Source: Herbaspirillum rhizosphaerae_A
Lineage (GTDB): Bacteria; Pseudomonadota; Gammaproteobacteria; Burkholderiales; Burkholderiaceae_D
Direction: 5' to 3'
DNA: 64,000 nt
NCBI RefSeq assembly: GCF_046025915.1
Contig: NZ_JAQQFR010000007.1
Coordinates: 62,001 to 126,000, forward strand
How positions within the stretch are numbered: position 1 is the stretch's first letter; each line of letters opens with the position of its first letter. The translations under genes and the position numbers were made by a program. This document shows positions 46,407 to 55,181 of this stretch, piece after piece. The notes under the pieces were generated by a model. It worked only from the letters and a program-made list of their open reading frames with translations. It made no database searches and was not told where the DNA came from.

Positions 46407-46718
46407 TGATATAACTAAAAAATAGGCTTTTGTAGGACAGTACCGGATTGACGCTTGCTATAATGCGCACTTCGTCTTTCTGCCGCACGCCATCTAGAAG
46501 CGCAATCAGCAGAGAATTAGCATTCATCGCCTGTCAAGAGTCTGTAAAAGCGTGCGTCATCGGGGAGTCACTGACGATGCCTGCGGTTGAACAGCAACAT
46601 GAGTCGGTTGTCGAGTTGATCATCAACAAGACAATAAACGGAACGATCCGTCTTCTCTCATTGCTTTTCCTGCAACAGAATTCAGAACAAGCGTAAACGG
46701 TAGATTTTAACGTATTGC
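46407..46718. other. Divergent intergenic region with a long leader for the M23 peptidase
   Basis: About 312 bases between tyrS and the M23 gene. It contains an extended -10 promoter (46456-46464) reading toward the peptidase, leaving about 250 bases of untranslated leader. I see no gene in the leader. Confidence 0.5.
46456..46464 (+). promoter_or_regulatory. Extended -10 promoter for the M23 peptidase gene
   Basis: TGCTATAAT, an extended -10 with perfect TATAAT. The -35 region at 17 bases (GACAGT) is weak, which extended -10 promoters tolerate. Confidence 0.5.
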
Positions 46719-48113
46719 ATGTTCCCTAAAGATAAATTCGCGCGCGCCGCCTCCCTATACCGCACCGCCCATCTCTTCTGCCACGAGAAATTTCACGGCT
46801 CTTCCCGTAAAACCAAGGTTCTTTCCGCCGGGGCTTTATTCCTTGGCGCGTTCACCATTGGCGCCGCCGGTTTTGCACCGGCCGAGCCGGACACCTCCGA
46901 CGCGCCGGTTCACGCCATCACCAAAGACTTGGCCTTGCCTGATCTGAAACAACAGATTGCCCAGCTGGAAGAACGTGACGAGTTTTACGTCAACGAAGAA
47001 AAAGTCCGTGCCGGTGACACATTAGCAACATTACTGACCCGACTGGGCGTCGATGACGAGGAAGCAGCCAGCTTCATCAAGTCCGATACGCTGGCCCGCG
47101 CCGTCATGCAGTTGCGCGCAGGCAAGCGCGTCATGGCGCGCACCTCTGAAGAGGGCGAGCTGCAACAACTGACCGCCACCCTGAGCGATGGCCGCGACGG
47201 CCCGATCAACAATCTGGTGATCGCACGCGACGGCGACAAATTCAAGGCAACGACGGCACCTGCCGTGCTGGAGCGCCGTGTTGAAATGCGTTCGGGCCAA
47301 ATCCGCTCGTCGCTGTTTGCCGCCACCGACAACGCCCAGATCCCCGACAGCATCGCGACGCAAATCGTCGACATGTTCGCCACCAACATCAACTTCGCGT
47401 CGGACCTGCGCCGCGGCGACCGCTTCAACGTGGTCTATGAAACCTTCTACAACAACGGAGAACCGGTACGCACAGGCCGCGTGCTTGCGGGTGAGTTCAC
47501 CAACGCCGGCAACACCTATCAGGCCGTCTGGTTCGATGAGCCGGGCAGCAAAATCGGCGGCGGCTATTACTCCTTCGACGGCAAGTCGCTGAAGAAAGCC
47601 TTCCTCAAGTCGCCATTGGCCTTTACCCGTATTTCGTCAGGCTTTTCGATGCGCGTGCATCCTATCCTCGGTATCTGGAAGCAGCATACCGGTGTCGACT
47701 TCGCGGCGCCGACCGGCACCCCGATCCATGCATCGGGCGACGGCGTGGTGGATTTCGTCGGCAAGCAAAACGGCTACGGAAACATCGTCGTGATCAAGCA
47801 CTGGAGCGGTTATTCCACTGCCTACGGTCACATGAGCCGCTTTGTCTCGGGCTTGCGCAAGGGCGACAAGATCAGCCAGGGCGAAGTGATCGGCTACGTC
47901 GGCATGACGGGCTGGGCAACCGGGCCGCATCTGCATTACGAATTCCGTGTCAACAATGTGCCGCGCAATCCGCTGTCGGTAGACGTGCCTAACGCACAAC
48001 CGCTGGGCGGCAATCAACTGGCGCGCTTCCGCACGGTGTCGACCGACATGAGCCGCCGCCTGTCGCTGCTGCGCCCTGCCGACGGCAATGGTGTCACGCT
48101 GGCTTCACGCTAA
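46719..48113 (+). CDS. M23-family peptidoglycan endopeptidase
   Basis: A 464-residue envelope protein with an N-terminal membrane anchor or signal (VLSAGALFLGAFTIGAAGF), an OapA/LysM-like middle (VRAGDTLATLLTRLGVDDEE) and a C-terminal LytM domain. The zinc ligands are in HTGVDFAAPTGTP and HLHYEF, with the HWSGYSTAYGHM strand between. Similar to MepM/YebA-type enzymes that cut cross-links for wall growth. It sits immediately before anmK, a recycling enzyme. Confidence 0.92.
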   Translation: MFPKDKFARAASLYRTAHLFCHEKFHGSSRKTKVLSAGALFLGAFTIGAAGFAPAEPDTSDAPVHAITKDLALPDLKQQIAQLEERDEFYVNEEKVRAGDTLATLLTRLGVDDEEAASFIKSDTLARAVMQLRAGKRVMARTSEEGELQQLTATLSDGRDGPINNLVIARDGDKFKATTAPAVLERRVEMRSGQIRSSLFAATDNAQIPDSIATQIVDMFATNINFASDLRRGDRFNVVYETFYNNGEPVRTGRVLAGEFTNAGNTYQAVWFDEPGSKIGGGYYSFDGKSLKKAFLKSPLAFTRISSGFSMRVHPILGIWKQHTGVDFAAPTGTPIHASGDGVVDFVGKQNGYGNIVVIKHWSGYSTAYGHMSRFVSGLRKGDKISQGEVIGYVGMTGWATGPHLHYEFRVNNVPRNPLSVDVPNAQPLGGNQLARFRTVSTDMSRRLSLLRPADGNGVTLASR

Positions 48114-48144
48114 GCTCAGTCGTATCAGCGCTCTCTGAGTGCAT

Positions 48145-48195
48145 AAAACCGGTGATGGAATCGCTGTAAAATGCAGCGATCTCATCACCGGTTTT
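48145..48195 (+). terminator. Large hairpin between the M23 gene and anmK
   Basis: AAAACCGGTGATG (48145-48157) pairs exactly with CATCACCGGTTTT (48183-48195). The inner stem is TCGCTG/CAGCGA, and a T-run follows. The loop contains TAAAAT (48167-48172), a possible -10. The hairpin ends three bases before the anmK ATG, so it may both terminate upstream transcription and occlude anmK initiation. Confidence 0.65.
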
Positions 48196-48198
48196 TCT

Positions 48199-49365
48199 AT
48201 GTCCACCGATCTCGATCCTCCACGCTCCGCCTCGTCCTCTCTCTACATCGGCCTGATGTCGGGCACCAGCCTCGACGGTGTCGATGGCGTGCTGGCTTCG
48301 CTGCCGGCCGATGCAGACGGACAGCCGATGGCAACGCTGGCGACTGCTTATGTGCCCTTTCCCGATGATTTGCGCGCGGCCCTGATGGCCTTGCAAGCCA
48401 ACGGCGAAAACGAATTGCAGCGCGAGGCGATGGCAGCCAATCAACTGGCCGTCTATTACGCGCAATGCATCGCCGAGTTACTGGAAAAAAGCGCCATTCC
48501 GGCAGCCTATATCCGCGCCGTCGGTGTACATGGGCAGACGATCCGTCATCGCCCTGAACTGGGCTATACGCGTCAGACCAACAATCCATCGCTGCTGGCG
48601 GAGTTGTGCGGCATCGATGTGATTGCCGATTTCCGCAGCCGCGATGTTGCTGCCGGCGGTCAGGGTGCACCGCTGGTACCGGCCTTTCATCAGGCGGTCT
48701 TCGGCAGCGAAGAGCAGGCACGCGTGGCAGTCAACATTGGCGGCATCAGTAACATCAGTATCCTGCCTGCCGGCAAACTGGAAGCAACGTCCGGTTTCGA
48801 TACCGGCCCCGGCAATGTATTAATGGATGCATGGATCGCTCGCCACCAGGGCCAAACCTATGACGCCGACGGCGCCTGGGGCGCATCCGGCAAACCCGAT
48901 GCAGCGCTGTTGGCCGCCTTGCGCAGCGACGCCTATTTCGCGTTGCCGCCGCCAAAGAGCACCGGTCGGGATCTGTTCCATATCGAATGGCTGGATGCAC
49001 AATTGGCATCACACAAGGAGTTGACGCCCGCCGACGTACAAGCGACCTTGACCGCCTTTACCGCGACGACCATTGCCGACGCGATCCTCAAGCATGCGGC
49101 ACAGACCGGCGCCGTGTATGTCTGCGGCGGCGGCGCCTACAATGCCTACTTATTGAAATTACTGGGAGAAGCCTTGTCGGCCGGCGCAGAACGCGCTATT
49201 CCGGTGTTATCCACGGAAGTACTGGGCATCGCCCCGAATCACGTGGAAGCCTTGGCCTTCGCCTGGCTGGCGCAGCGCTTTTGCCTGCGCTTGCCGGGCA
49301 ACCTGCCGGCGGTCACCGGCGCACGTGGCTTGCGCGTGCTCGGCGGACTCTATCCAGCGCAATAA
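48199..49365 (+). CDS. anmK: Anhydro-N-acetylmuramic acid kinase
   Basis: A 388-residue enzyme that hydrolyses and phosphorylates 1,6-anhydroMurNAc from peptidoglycan turnover. It begins near LYIGLMSGTSLDGVDG (phosphate-binding loop), with GVHGQTIRHRP, NIGGISNIS, DTGPGNVLMDAW and VCGGGAYN. ATG 48199 is chosen from family alignment. An upstream in-frame start (48139) would place 20 residues across the hairpin. Confidence 0.94.
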   Translation: MSTDLDPPRSASSSLYIGLMSGTSLDGVDGVLASLPADADGQPMATLATAYVPFPDDLRAALMALQANGENELQREAMAANQLAVYYAQCIAELLEKSAIPAAYIRAVGVHGQTIRHRPELGYTRQTNNPSLLAELCGIDVIADFRSRDVAAGGQGAPLVPAFHQAVFGSEEQARVAVNIGGISNISILPAGKLEATSGFDTGPGNVLMDAWIARHQGQTYDADGAWGASGKPDAALLAALRSDAYFALPPPKSTGRDLFHIEWLDAQLASHKELTPADVQATLTAFTATTIADAILKHAAQTGAVYVCGGGAYNAYLLKLLGEALSAGAERAIPVLSTEVLGIAPNHVEALAFAWLAQRFCLRLPGNLPAVTGARGLRVLGGLYPAQ

Positions 49366-49391
49366 TTAGTAGCAAGTATTAGCTTAGATTA

Positions 49392-49847
49392 TCAGTAACG
49401 ATAGACCCTTCCGCCATCCAGGCGGACGCGGTCGCCGACGCGCAAGTTATCCGTGCTGTCCTGCGCGAAGCTTTGCATGGAGCCGTCATTCATGCGTACG
49501 CGGATATTGTAGACCTCGCGTCCGCCATGATTTTTCTGCACCTGATTGCCGACCACACCACCGCCTACGGCGCCGGCAACGGTAGCCGCCGTCCGGCCCG
49601 AGCCGCTACCGATCTGGTTACCCAACAGACCACCTACAACGCCGCCGACAACCGCGCCACCGACACCGTTGCTTTGCTGATGGCTGACTTCGATCTCTTC
49701 GATCACGCCGGTGCTGGAATTGGAATACGAAGGCGGCGCGTTCGGGCCGGTTGGCGCTGAACGATAATCCGGACCGCCGGCACAGCCATTGAGTAGCGCA
49801 AGCATGCTCAAGCCAACGGCGAGCAGGGAGATGTAGTGGTGTTTCAT
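49392..49847 (-). CDS. Glycine-zipper lipoprotein (SlyB-like)
   Basis: A 151-residue outer-membrane-type lipoprotein. The lipobox is LALLNGC (Cys22). The centre is a glycine-zipper region GGAVVGGVVGGLLGNQIGSG followed by VAGAVGGGVVGNQV, and a small C-terminal beta domain is at RVRMNDGSMQSF. AAAGGA precedes the ATG at 49847. SlyB-like proteins support envelope integrity under stress. Confidence 0.9.
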   Translation of the reverse strand: MKHHYISLLAVGLSMLALLNGCAGGPDYRSAPTGPNAPPSYSNSSTGVIEEIEVSHQQSNGVGGAVVGGVVGGLLGNQIGSGSGRTAATVAGAVGGGVVGNQVQKNHGGREVYNIRVRMNDGSMQSFAQDSTDNLRVGDRVRLDGGRVYRY

Positions 49848-50296
49848 GACGATGTCCTTTTGTGGCTTCAACCCCATCGTGAGGTGATGTGGTCATTGTT
49901 GACGCTCAAGCCCGTGCGCGACATCAGCGAACGACGCAAGCTCTTGTCAGACCGTGTCCTACACGATCCGCGGTATGACGATAAAAACCCCCTTCTGTTC
50001 CTGCGTGTCAGCCATCCTTCTGCTTACACAATGCGCCGAGAAACAAATCTGGAAGACGCTTTAAATATTTCTAAGAAGCAACACTTTCGTACCCTGCCCC
50101 GCCGATCTTCAGCCACATGGCCGGACCTGGTGTTGCGTCCAGACACAAGCCCATTCTGTCGGCATATCGATTAACAGCCGTTCCAAACCCCGTCTTCTCT
50201 GCCTCATGCGATATCCACTTCACATGCAAAGATAGGGACAGCAAATAAGCCTTCGCCACCGCCAAGCCCCGGAAGACCATTGTTAAAGGATCGAAA
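49848..50296. other. Gene-free interval before the third LivK-type gene
   Basis: About 449 bases. It holds the divergent promoters of the glycine-zipper and LivK-type genes, with an AT-rich patch near 50050-50080. No supported gene, clear hairpin or repeat seen. Confidence 0.45.
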
Positions 50297-51436
50297 ATGA
50301 GAAATTTCTCTCGTCGCGTCTCCGCTTCGATAGGAATTCTGCTGGCCTTGCCCCTGATGACGGCACAAGCGCAGGAACCTAGCCAAATCGTTCTCATCGG
50401 CCTGATCGGCTCCATGAAGCTGGTGCGCGGACAGACCGCACACGACGCCGCTCAGCTCGCAATAGACGAAGCCAATAAAAGCGACATCCGTATCGGCGGC
50501 AAGCTGACCCGCTTCAAACTGTTTGTCGCCGACGACAAGAACGATGTGAACATCGCCGCCATCACCGCGCGCGCTGCTGTCGCGGCCGGCGTGGTGGGCG
50601 TGATCGGGCACCTGACGACAGACGCCAGCATTGCCGCAGCACCGGTATACAGGGATGCGGGCATTCCACAGGTGTCCCCTACGGCAGCGGGACGGGAGTT
50701 CACCAAACTGAATTACCCGACCATCTTCCAAATGCTGGGCAACAGCGAAGTCACACCGAAATATCTGGCTGAAGCAGCGCTTGGCGTCATCCGTGCGCGC
50801 CGTATCGTAATCATCGACGACAACACCTCGCTCGGCGTCGACCTCGCGAAAAATTTCATCGCCAATCTGCAACGCAAAGGCGTGCGTGTCGTGGAGCACG
50901 AGCAATTGGCGAGCGCCCGGACTTCGGAATTCAATACAGCCATTGCAAAAATCCAGAACGCCAATGCTGACCTGGTGTGTTTCGCCGGTATCTTGCCGCA
51001 AACCATGGCCTTGTCGTCGCGTCTGCAGCAAATGAATATGAATGTCCCGCTGCTGCTGGCCAGTGGCGCTATCAACAGCGATTTTCCTCAGCGTTCTGAC
51101 GAATATCCGGAAGGCACCATGGTGCTGGCGCCCGGCATTGCGCCTGACAAAGTTGCGGATTATAAAAGGCTGGTGGCAACTTACAGGGAAAAATTCAAAG
51201 CACCGCTGATACCCCAATCCTGGCTGACCTACGACGCCGTCGGCATATTGATCGATGCGATGAAGAAGGCCGACTCAACCACCCCGCAGCGGCTCCCGGC
51301 GATCTTGCACAAGATAAAATTCAACGGCGTGTCGGGACAGATTTCTTTCGACCAGGAAGGCAACCTCAACAATCCCCGCTACACGCTGTACCGCGCCGGT
51401 AAGGGAAGCTGGGAAGCGGTGAAGACCTTTCCGTAG
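50297..51436 (+). CDS. Orphan LivK-type periplasmic binding protein (paralog 3)
   Basis: A 379-residue type-I periplasmic binding protein. Signal peptide SASIGILLALPLMTAQA. Family features are AAQLAIDEANKSDIRIGGK, GVIGHLTTDASIAAAPVY, RRIVIIDDNTSLGVDLAKNF and a C-terminal ISFDQEGNLNNPRYTLY that parallels paralog 2. AAAGGA precedes the ATG. No transporter membrane or ATPase gene is nearby. Confidence 0.88.
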   Translation: MRNFSRRVSASIGILLALPLMTAQAQEPSQIVLIGLIGSMKLVRGQTAHDAAQLAIDEANKSDIRIGGKLTRFKLFVADDKNDVNIAAITARAAVAAGVVGVIGHLTTDASIAAAPVYRDAGIPQVSPTAAGREFTKLNYPTIFQMLGNSEVTPKYLAEAALGVIRARRIVIIDDNTSLGVDLAKNFIANLQRKGVRVVEHEQLASARTSEFNTAIAKIQNANADLVCFAGILPQTMALSSRLQQMNMNVPLLLASGAINSDFPQRSDEYPEGTMVLAPGIAPDKVADYKRLVATYREKFKAPLIPQSWLTYDAVGILIDAMKKADSTTPQRLPAILHKIKFNGVSGQISFDQEGNLNNPRYTLYRAGKGSWEAVKTFP

Positions 51437-51471
51437 AACGCAGTTCATCACCAAGCGTGAGGGAATGCGTT

Positions 51472-52437
51472 TTAATTGAGCCAGCCGCGGCGGCGGAAGT
51501 ACCAGAACGGCGCAATTGCCGAGCCGATCATCATCAGGATCGCTAGTGGGTAGCCACCGCCCCAATGGAGCTCGGGCATCCATTCGAAGTTCATGCCGTA
51601 AATACTGGCAATCAACGTCGGCGGCAGGAAGGCGACCGAAGCCACCGAGAAGATCTTGATGATCTTGTTCTGGTTGATGTTGATGAAACCGACAGTGGCA
51701 TCCATCAGGAAGTTGATCTTGTCGAACAAGAAGGCGGTATGGCCGTCCAGCGATTCGATGTCGCGCAGGATCTGGCGCGCGTCTTCGAACTGCTCCGAAC
51801 TCAACAAGCGGCCACGCATCAGGAAGCTCACGGCGCGGCGCGTATCCATCATGTTGCGGCGGATGCGTCCGTTCAAATCTTCCTCGTGGGCGATGGTGTT
51901 GAGCACGTCGGCAGCAGCCTGGTCGGAGAGGCTTTTCTTGAGCACACTGTGGCTGACGGCTTCGAGCTTCTGATAAATGCCTTCGAGTGCATCCGCCGAA
52001 TATTCGGCATCGGTTTCGTACAAGTCGAGCAACACGTCGCGATAATCACCGATCGAACCGGGACGCGAACGCGCGCGCATGCGCACCAGGCGAAATACCG
52101 GCAGGTCTTCCGCATGGACTGAGAACAGGATGTTGCGTGCCAGGATGAAGGCCACGGTCATGGTGGCCGAGGCGTCGTTTTCGCCTTCGAACAAGAAATC
52201 GGTGCGCAGATGCAGGTCGCCGTTTTCCGCTTCGAAATAACGCGCGGAAGCTTCAATGTCGCTGAATTCGTCTTCGTCCGGCAAGGTCACGCCGTAGATG
52301 CTTTTGACCCAGGCGCGCTCGTCGTCGGTCGGCTCGGTCAGGTCGACCCAGACCGGCACGATGTTTTCCAGATCGCTGCGGCTATCGATATTGACCTGAT
52401 TCAGTCGACCATTTTGCAAAACAAAAACATTAATCAT
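51472..52437 (-). CDS. corA: CorA-type magnesium/divalent cation transporter
   Basis: A 321-residue pentameric channel subunit. A large acidic cytoplasmic N-terminal domain leads to two C-terminal membrane helices. The selectivity motif YGMNFE follows the first helix (FSVASVAFLPPTLIASIYG), and the basic end FRRRGWLN faces the cytoplasm. Convergent with paralog 3 of the LivK-type genes. Confidence 0.93.
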   Translation of the reverse strand: MINVFVLQNGRLNQVNIDSRSDLENIVPVWVDLTEPTDDERAWVKSIYGVTLPDEDEFSDIEASARYFEAENGDLHLRTDFLFEGENDASATMTVAFILARNILFSVHAEDLPVFRLVRMRARSRPGSIGDYRDVLLDLYETDAEYSADALEGIYQKLEAVSHSVLKKSLSDQAAADVLNTIAHEEDLNGRIRRNMMDTRRAVSFLMRGRLLSSEQFEDARQILRDIESLDGHTAFLFDKINFLMDATVGFININQNKIIKIFSVASVAFLPPTLIASIYGMNFEWMPELHWGGGYPLAILMMIGSAIAPFWYFRRRGWLN

Positions 52438-52590
52438 GTGATCTCACTGTCAGGACAAGTCGACTGGACGGATAGTGTGTAACGGCGCGGTAACAAAGCG
52501 GTTCACGACCTGCCGTCGAACTGGAACGCAAGTGTACGTTCAAGCTTGTCGGCAAGCAAGCGCCACAGCTGCGGCCGCCTGCTACCTCGC

Positions 52591-53346
52591 TTATTTTCGG
52601 GAAGACGACTTGGCGGCGGGCTTGGCGGGCGGCTTTTCCACCGGCTTCACCGGCGGCAGCTCGGCCGCTCCCATGCGGCGCAGGATCAGGCCTGTCCGGT
52701 TGGCGAGGTAGGCAGACCCGGGATTCTTGTCGTAGAAGCGCGGACGCGGCAGCATCACCGCCAGCCTCGCCGCCTGGCTCGGCCCCAGATTGACCGCACT
52801 GGTGTTGTAGTAATGCAGCGACGCTGCCTCGGCGCCAAAGACGCCATTCCCCCACTCCACCACATTGAGATAAATCTCAAAGATGCGCTGCTTGTCCATC
52901 AGGAATTCCAGCATGTAGGTAATGACGAATTCCTGCGCCTTGCGAATATAGCTGCGCTCACCGGAAAGGAACAGGTTCTTCGCCAACTGCTGGGTAATGG
53001 TGGAACCGCCGGCGACGACCTTGCCCTTCTTGTTGTTCTTTTCGTAGGCTTTTTGCAGGGCATCCCAGTCGACACCTTCATGCTCGGAGAAATTGGAATC
53101 TTCCGACGCAATGATGGCGCGCTTGAGGTTATTGGAAATACGGTTGTAAGGCACCCAGCGGAATTGCAATTGCGCGTTGGGATTTTTTTCTTGCAGGATG
53201 GACAATTGCTGACGCATGAAACTGGTCGAATCAGGATTGTGATCAACCCACCACCAGATCTGCACGAAGAAATACAGTTGCAGCAGCAACACTAAGGTTA
53301 AAGGCAACACGATCAGCCACAGGAACAGCTTGCGCAAGAGCTTCAT
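52591..53346 (-). CDS. mtgA: Monofunctional peptidoglycan transglycosylase
   Basis: A 251-residue glycosyltransferase-51 enzyme polymerising lipid II in the periplasm. An N-terminal anchor (LFLWLIVLPLTLVLLLQLYF) precedes the catalytic motif IIASEDSNFSEHEGVD (catalytic Glu) and GGSTITQQLAKNLFL. The C-terminus is a Pro/Lys-rich tail (PPVKPVEKPPAKPAAK). Last gene of the mpl operon. Confidence 0.95.
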   Translation of the reverse strand: MKLLRKLFLWLIVLPLTLVLLLQLYFFVQIWWWVDHNPDSTSFMRQQLSILQEKNPNAQLQFRWVPYNRISNNLKRAIIASEDSNFSEHEGVDWDALQKAYEKNNKKGKVVAGGSTITQQLAKNLFLSGERSYIRKAQEFVITYMLEFLMDKQRIFEIYLNVVEWGNGVFGAEAASLHYYNTSAVNLGPSQAARLAVMLPRPRFYDKNPGSAYLANRTGLILRRMGAAELPPVKPVEKPPAKPAAKSSSRK

Positions 53347-53409
53347 TTTTCTGATGTTTGTTATTGATTGATACAGCGCCCGATGCCGGGAAATCCTGAA
53401 ACGATGACC

Positions 53410-54240
53410 TCAGCTTTGATTCAGTTGCGCGCGCAAGGAGGCAAACACATCTGCAGTTTCCGGCCGCACGCCGCGCCATAGAAAGAATGCCTCCGCCGCC
53501 TGCTCCACCAGCATGCCCAGACCGTCGCGTGCGATGGCACCGTGGCGCGCGGCAAACTCCATGAATACCGTCGGCTGCTTGCCGTACATCATGTCGTAAG
53601 CCAGTGTTGTTGCCTCAGCTGTACGCGAAAAAACGCTCACGGGAATCGGCGGCACGTCGGCAGCGAGACTGGCAGACGTCGCGTTGATCAGCACATCAAA
53701 GGCGCCGGTCAGCTGTGCATATTCTGCGGCGACCAGATTGCCGTACTCGGCAAATTGCGTCACCAACTCCTGTGCTTTGGCGTGCGTGCGATTGGCCAAC
53801 ACCAGCTCGGCAGGCTTTTGTTCAAGCAAGGGCAGCAGGGCGCCGCGTGAAGCACCGCCGGCGCCAAGCAGTAAGACCCGCTTCCCGGCCAGCGCAACAC
53901 CGGCGTTCTGGACAATATCCACCACCAATCCTGCGCCATCCGTGTTGTCGCCGAGGATGCTGCCGCCTTCAAATTTGAGCGTATTGACTGCACCTGCCAG
54001 GCGCGCACGATCGGTTAAGCGATCAGCCAGCGCGTGCGCTTCGAGCTTGAAAGGCACGGTGACGTTGGCCCCTTTGCCACCGTTGGCGATGAAAACCTTG
54101 ACTGCCGCCTTGAAACCTTGCAACGGCGCCAGCAGGCGCTCATAGCTCAGTTGTTGCGTAGTCTGCGCGGCGAACTGCGCATGGATTTCAGGCGACTTGC
54201 TATGGGCAATCGGATTGCCGATGACGACGTATGCATCCAT
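53410..54240 (-). CDS. aroE: Shikimate dehydrogenase
   Basis: A 276-residue NADP-dependent enzyme reducing 3-dehydroshikimate. It has IAHSKSPEIH, the catalytic Lys in NVTVPFKLEAH, GDNTDGAG and the dinucleotide loop LGAGGASRG followed by LANRTHAKA. Start seven bases after the TonB-like gene. Confidence 0.95.
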   Translation of the reverse strand: MDAYVVIGNPIAHSKSPEIHAQFAAQTTQQLSYERLLAPLQGFKAAVKVFIANGGKGANVTVPFKLEAHALADRLTDRARLAGAVNTLKFEGGSILGDNTDGAGLVVDIVQNAGVALAGKRVLLLGAGGASRGALLPLLEQKPAELVLANRTHAKAQELVTQFAEYGNLVAAEYAQLTGAFDVLINATSASLAADVPPIPVSVFSRTAEATTLAYDMMYGKQPTVFMEFAARHGAIARDGLGMLVEQAAEAFFLWRGVRPETADVFASLRAQLNQS

Positions 54241-54247
54241 TTTCTTC

Positions 54248-55135
54248 TCAGCGTGAGCTGCTCATGTCAGTCTGCAAAGTTTCTTCGTGCGTAAAACGAA
54301 AACGGGTGATGATTTCCCAGATATCGTCCTTGCTGGTCGTGCGCATGTTGTCGGGAAAACGCCCGAACGGCGCCGAACGCCGGACAATCGCCAGAGCCGC
54401 ACTATCCAGCGCCGCGTTACCGGAACCGCGCTCGATACGCACGCCGCCTTCCTTATCGTAAATCGTGCCGTCCTGGAAAACCGGAATATAAATCACCAGT
54501 TCGCCGTACAGCTTCTTGCCGTCCCACTGCGGAAAATTGAGCGTGCCGAGCCGTTCGATTTTTTCCTGCATTGCCTTGTAATACAAAGCGTAGCCAGCCT
54601 CACGGGTGCGCGCAGTGATCTGCGTCTTCTTCGGCCGCTTATTGTATTCCTCAATGTTCTTGGCGACTTCGGCTTCCATCCGCGCTACGGCCTTGGCGGT
54701 ATCCAGCAAGTCCTTGGCGTTGATCTGCGGCGTGACTTCCTTCGGCTTTTCGCGCTCAGGCGTGGCGACGGTCTGGGTGGTCTTGTTCATCTGCGACAGA
54801 ATCTTCTGCTGCTGCGCTTCCAGTTCGGCCACCTTGCGCTGCGCGGCCTTGACACTGTCGCCATTCTCGACCTTGCGCATGTCCGGCAGCGGCGACTTGG
54901 CGCGACCTTCATTGGCGTTGCCGCCGCCATCCAGGTTGGCCTGCGCAATGGCGTCGGCCTTGACCGGTGCCTTGTCGTGCTTGGCGTTGACCAGGATCAC
55001 TTCCAGCCCCGGATCGGCAGGCTTGAGCCTGAACGCATCCGGCGCAGCGAAGTGCACGCCGAGCAAGATCGCGTGGATCACCACGGAGCCGGCCAGAGCG
55101 ATGGTCAGGAAGCGATTGTCGGCAAAATATTTCAC
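54248..55135 (-). CDS. TonB-like energy-transducing protein
   Basis: A predicted 295-residue protein. A GTG start at 55135 (VKYFADNRFLTIAL) puts a single membrane helix (FLTIALAGSVVIHAILLGV) at the N-terminus, as in TonB. A charged coiled-coil region follows (KAAQRKVAELEAQQQKIL), then a C-terminal TonB-like domain (YGELVIYIPVFQDGTIYD, ALDSAALAIVRRSAPFGRFP). The start is uncertain; the frame is open back into the RNase gene. It is 46 bases after that gene. Confidence 0.8.
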   Translation of the reverse strand: MKYFADNRFLTIALAGSVVIHAILLGVHFAAPDAFRLKPADPGLEVILVNAKHDKAPVKADAIAQANLDGGGNANEGRAKSPLPDMRKVENGDSVKAAQRKVAELEAQQQKILSQMNKTTQTVATPEREKPKEVTPQINAKDLLDTAKAVARMEAEVAKNIEEYNKRPKKTQITARTREAGYALYYKAMQEKIERLGTLNFPQWDGKKLYGELVIYIPVFQDGTIYDKEGGVRIERGSGNAALDSAALAIVRRSAPFGRFPDNMRTTSKDDIWEIITRFRFTHEETLQTDMSSSR

Positions 55136-55181
55136 AGGCACTTCAATAGATGAAAAACGCGATTTTACGCCAAAGCCCAGG

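Noticed and set aside
46448..46696. An 82-codon frame upstream of the M23 peptidase
   Set aside because: Its start lies at or before the promoter -10, it lacks a ribosome site and it has no recognisable features.
50071..50415. A 114-codon minus-strand frame overlapping the third LivK-type gene
   Set aside because: It overlaps the signal peptide region of a clear gene and has no domain or ribosome site.
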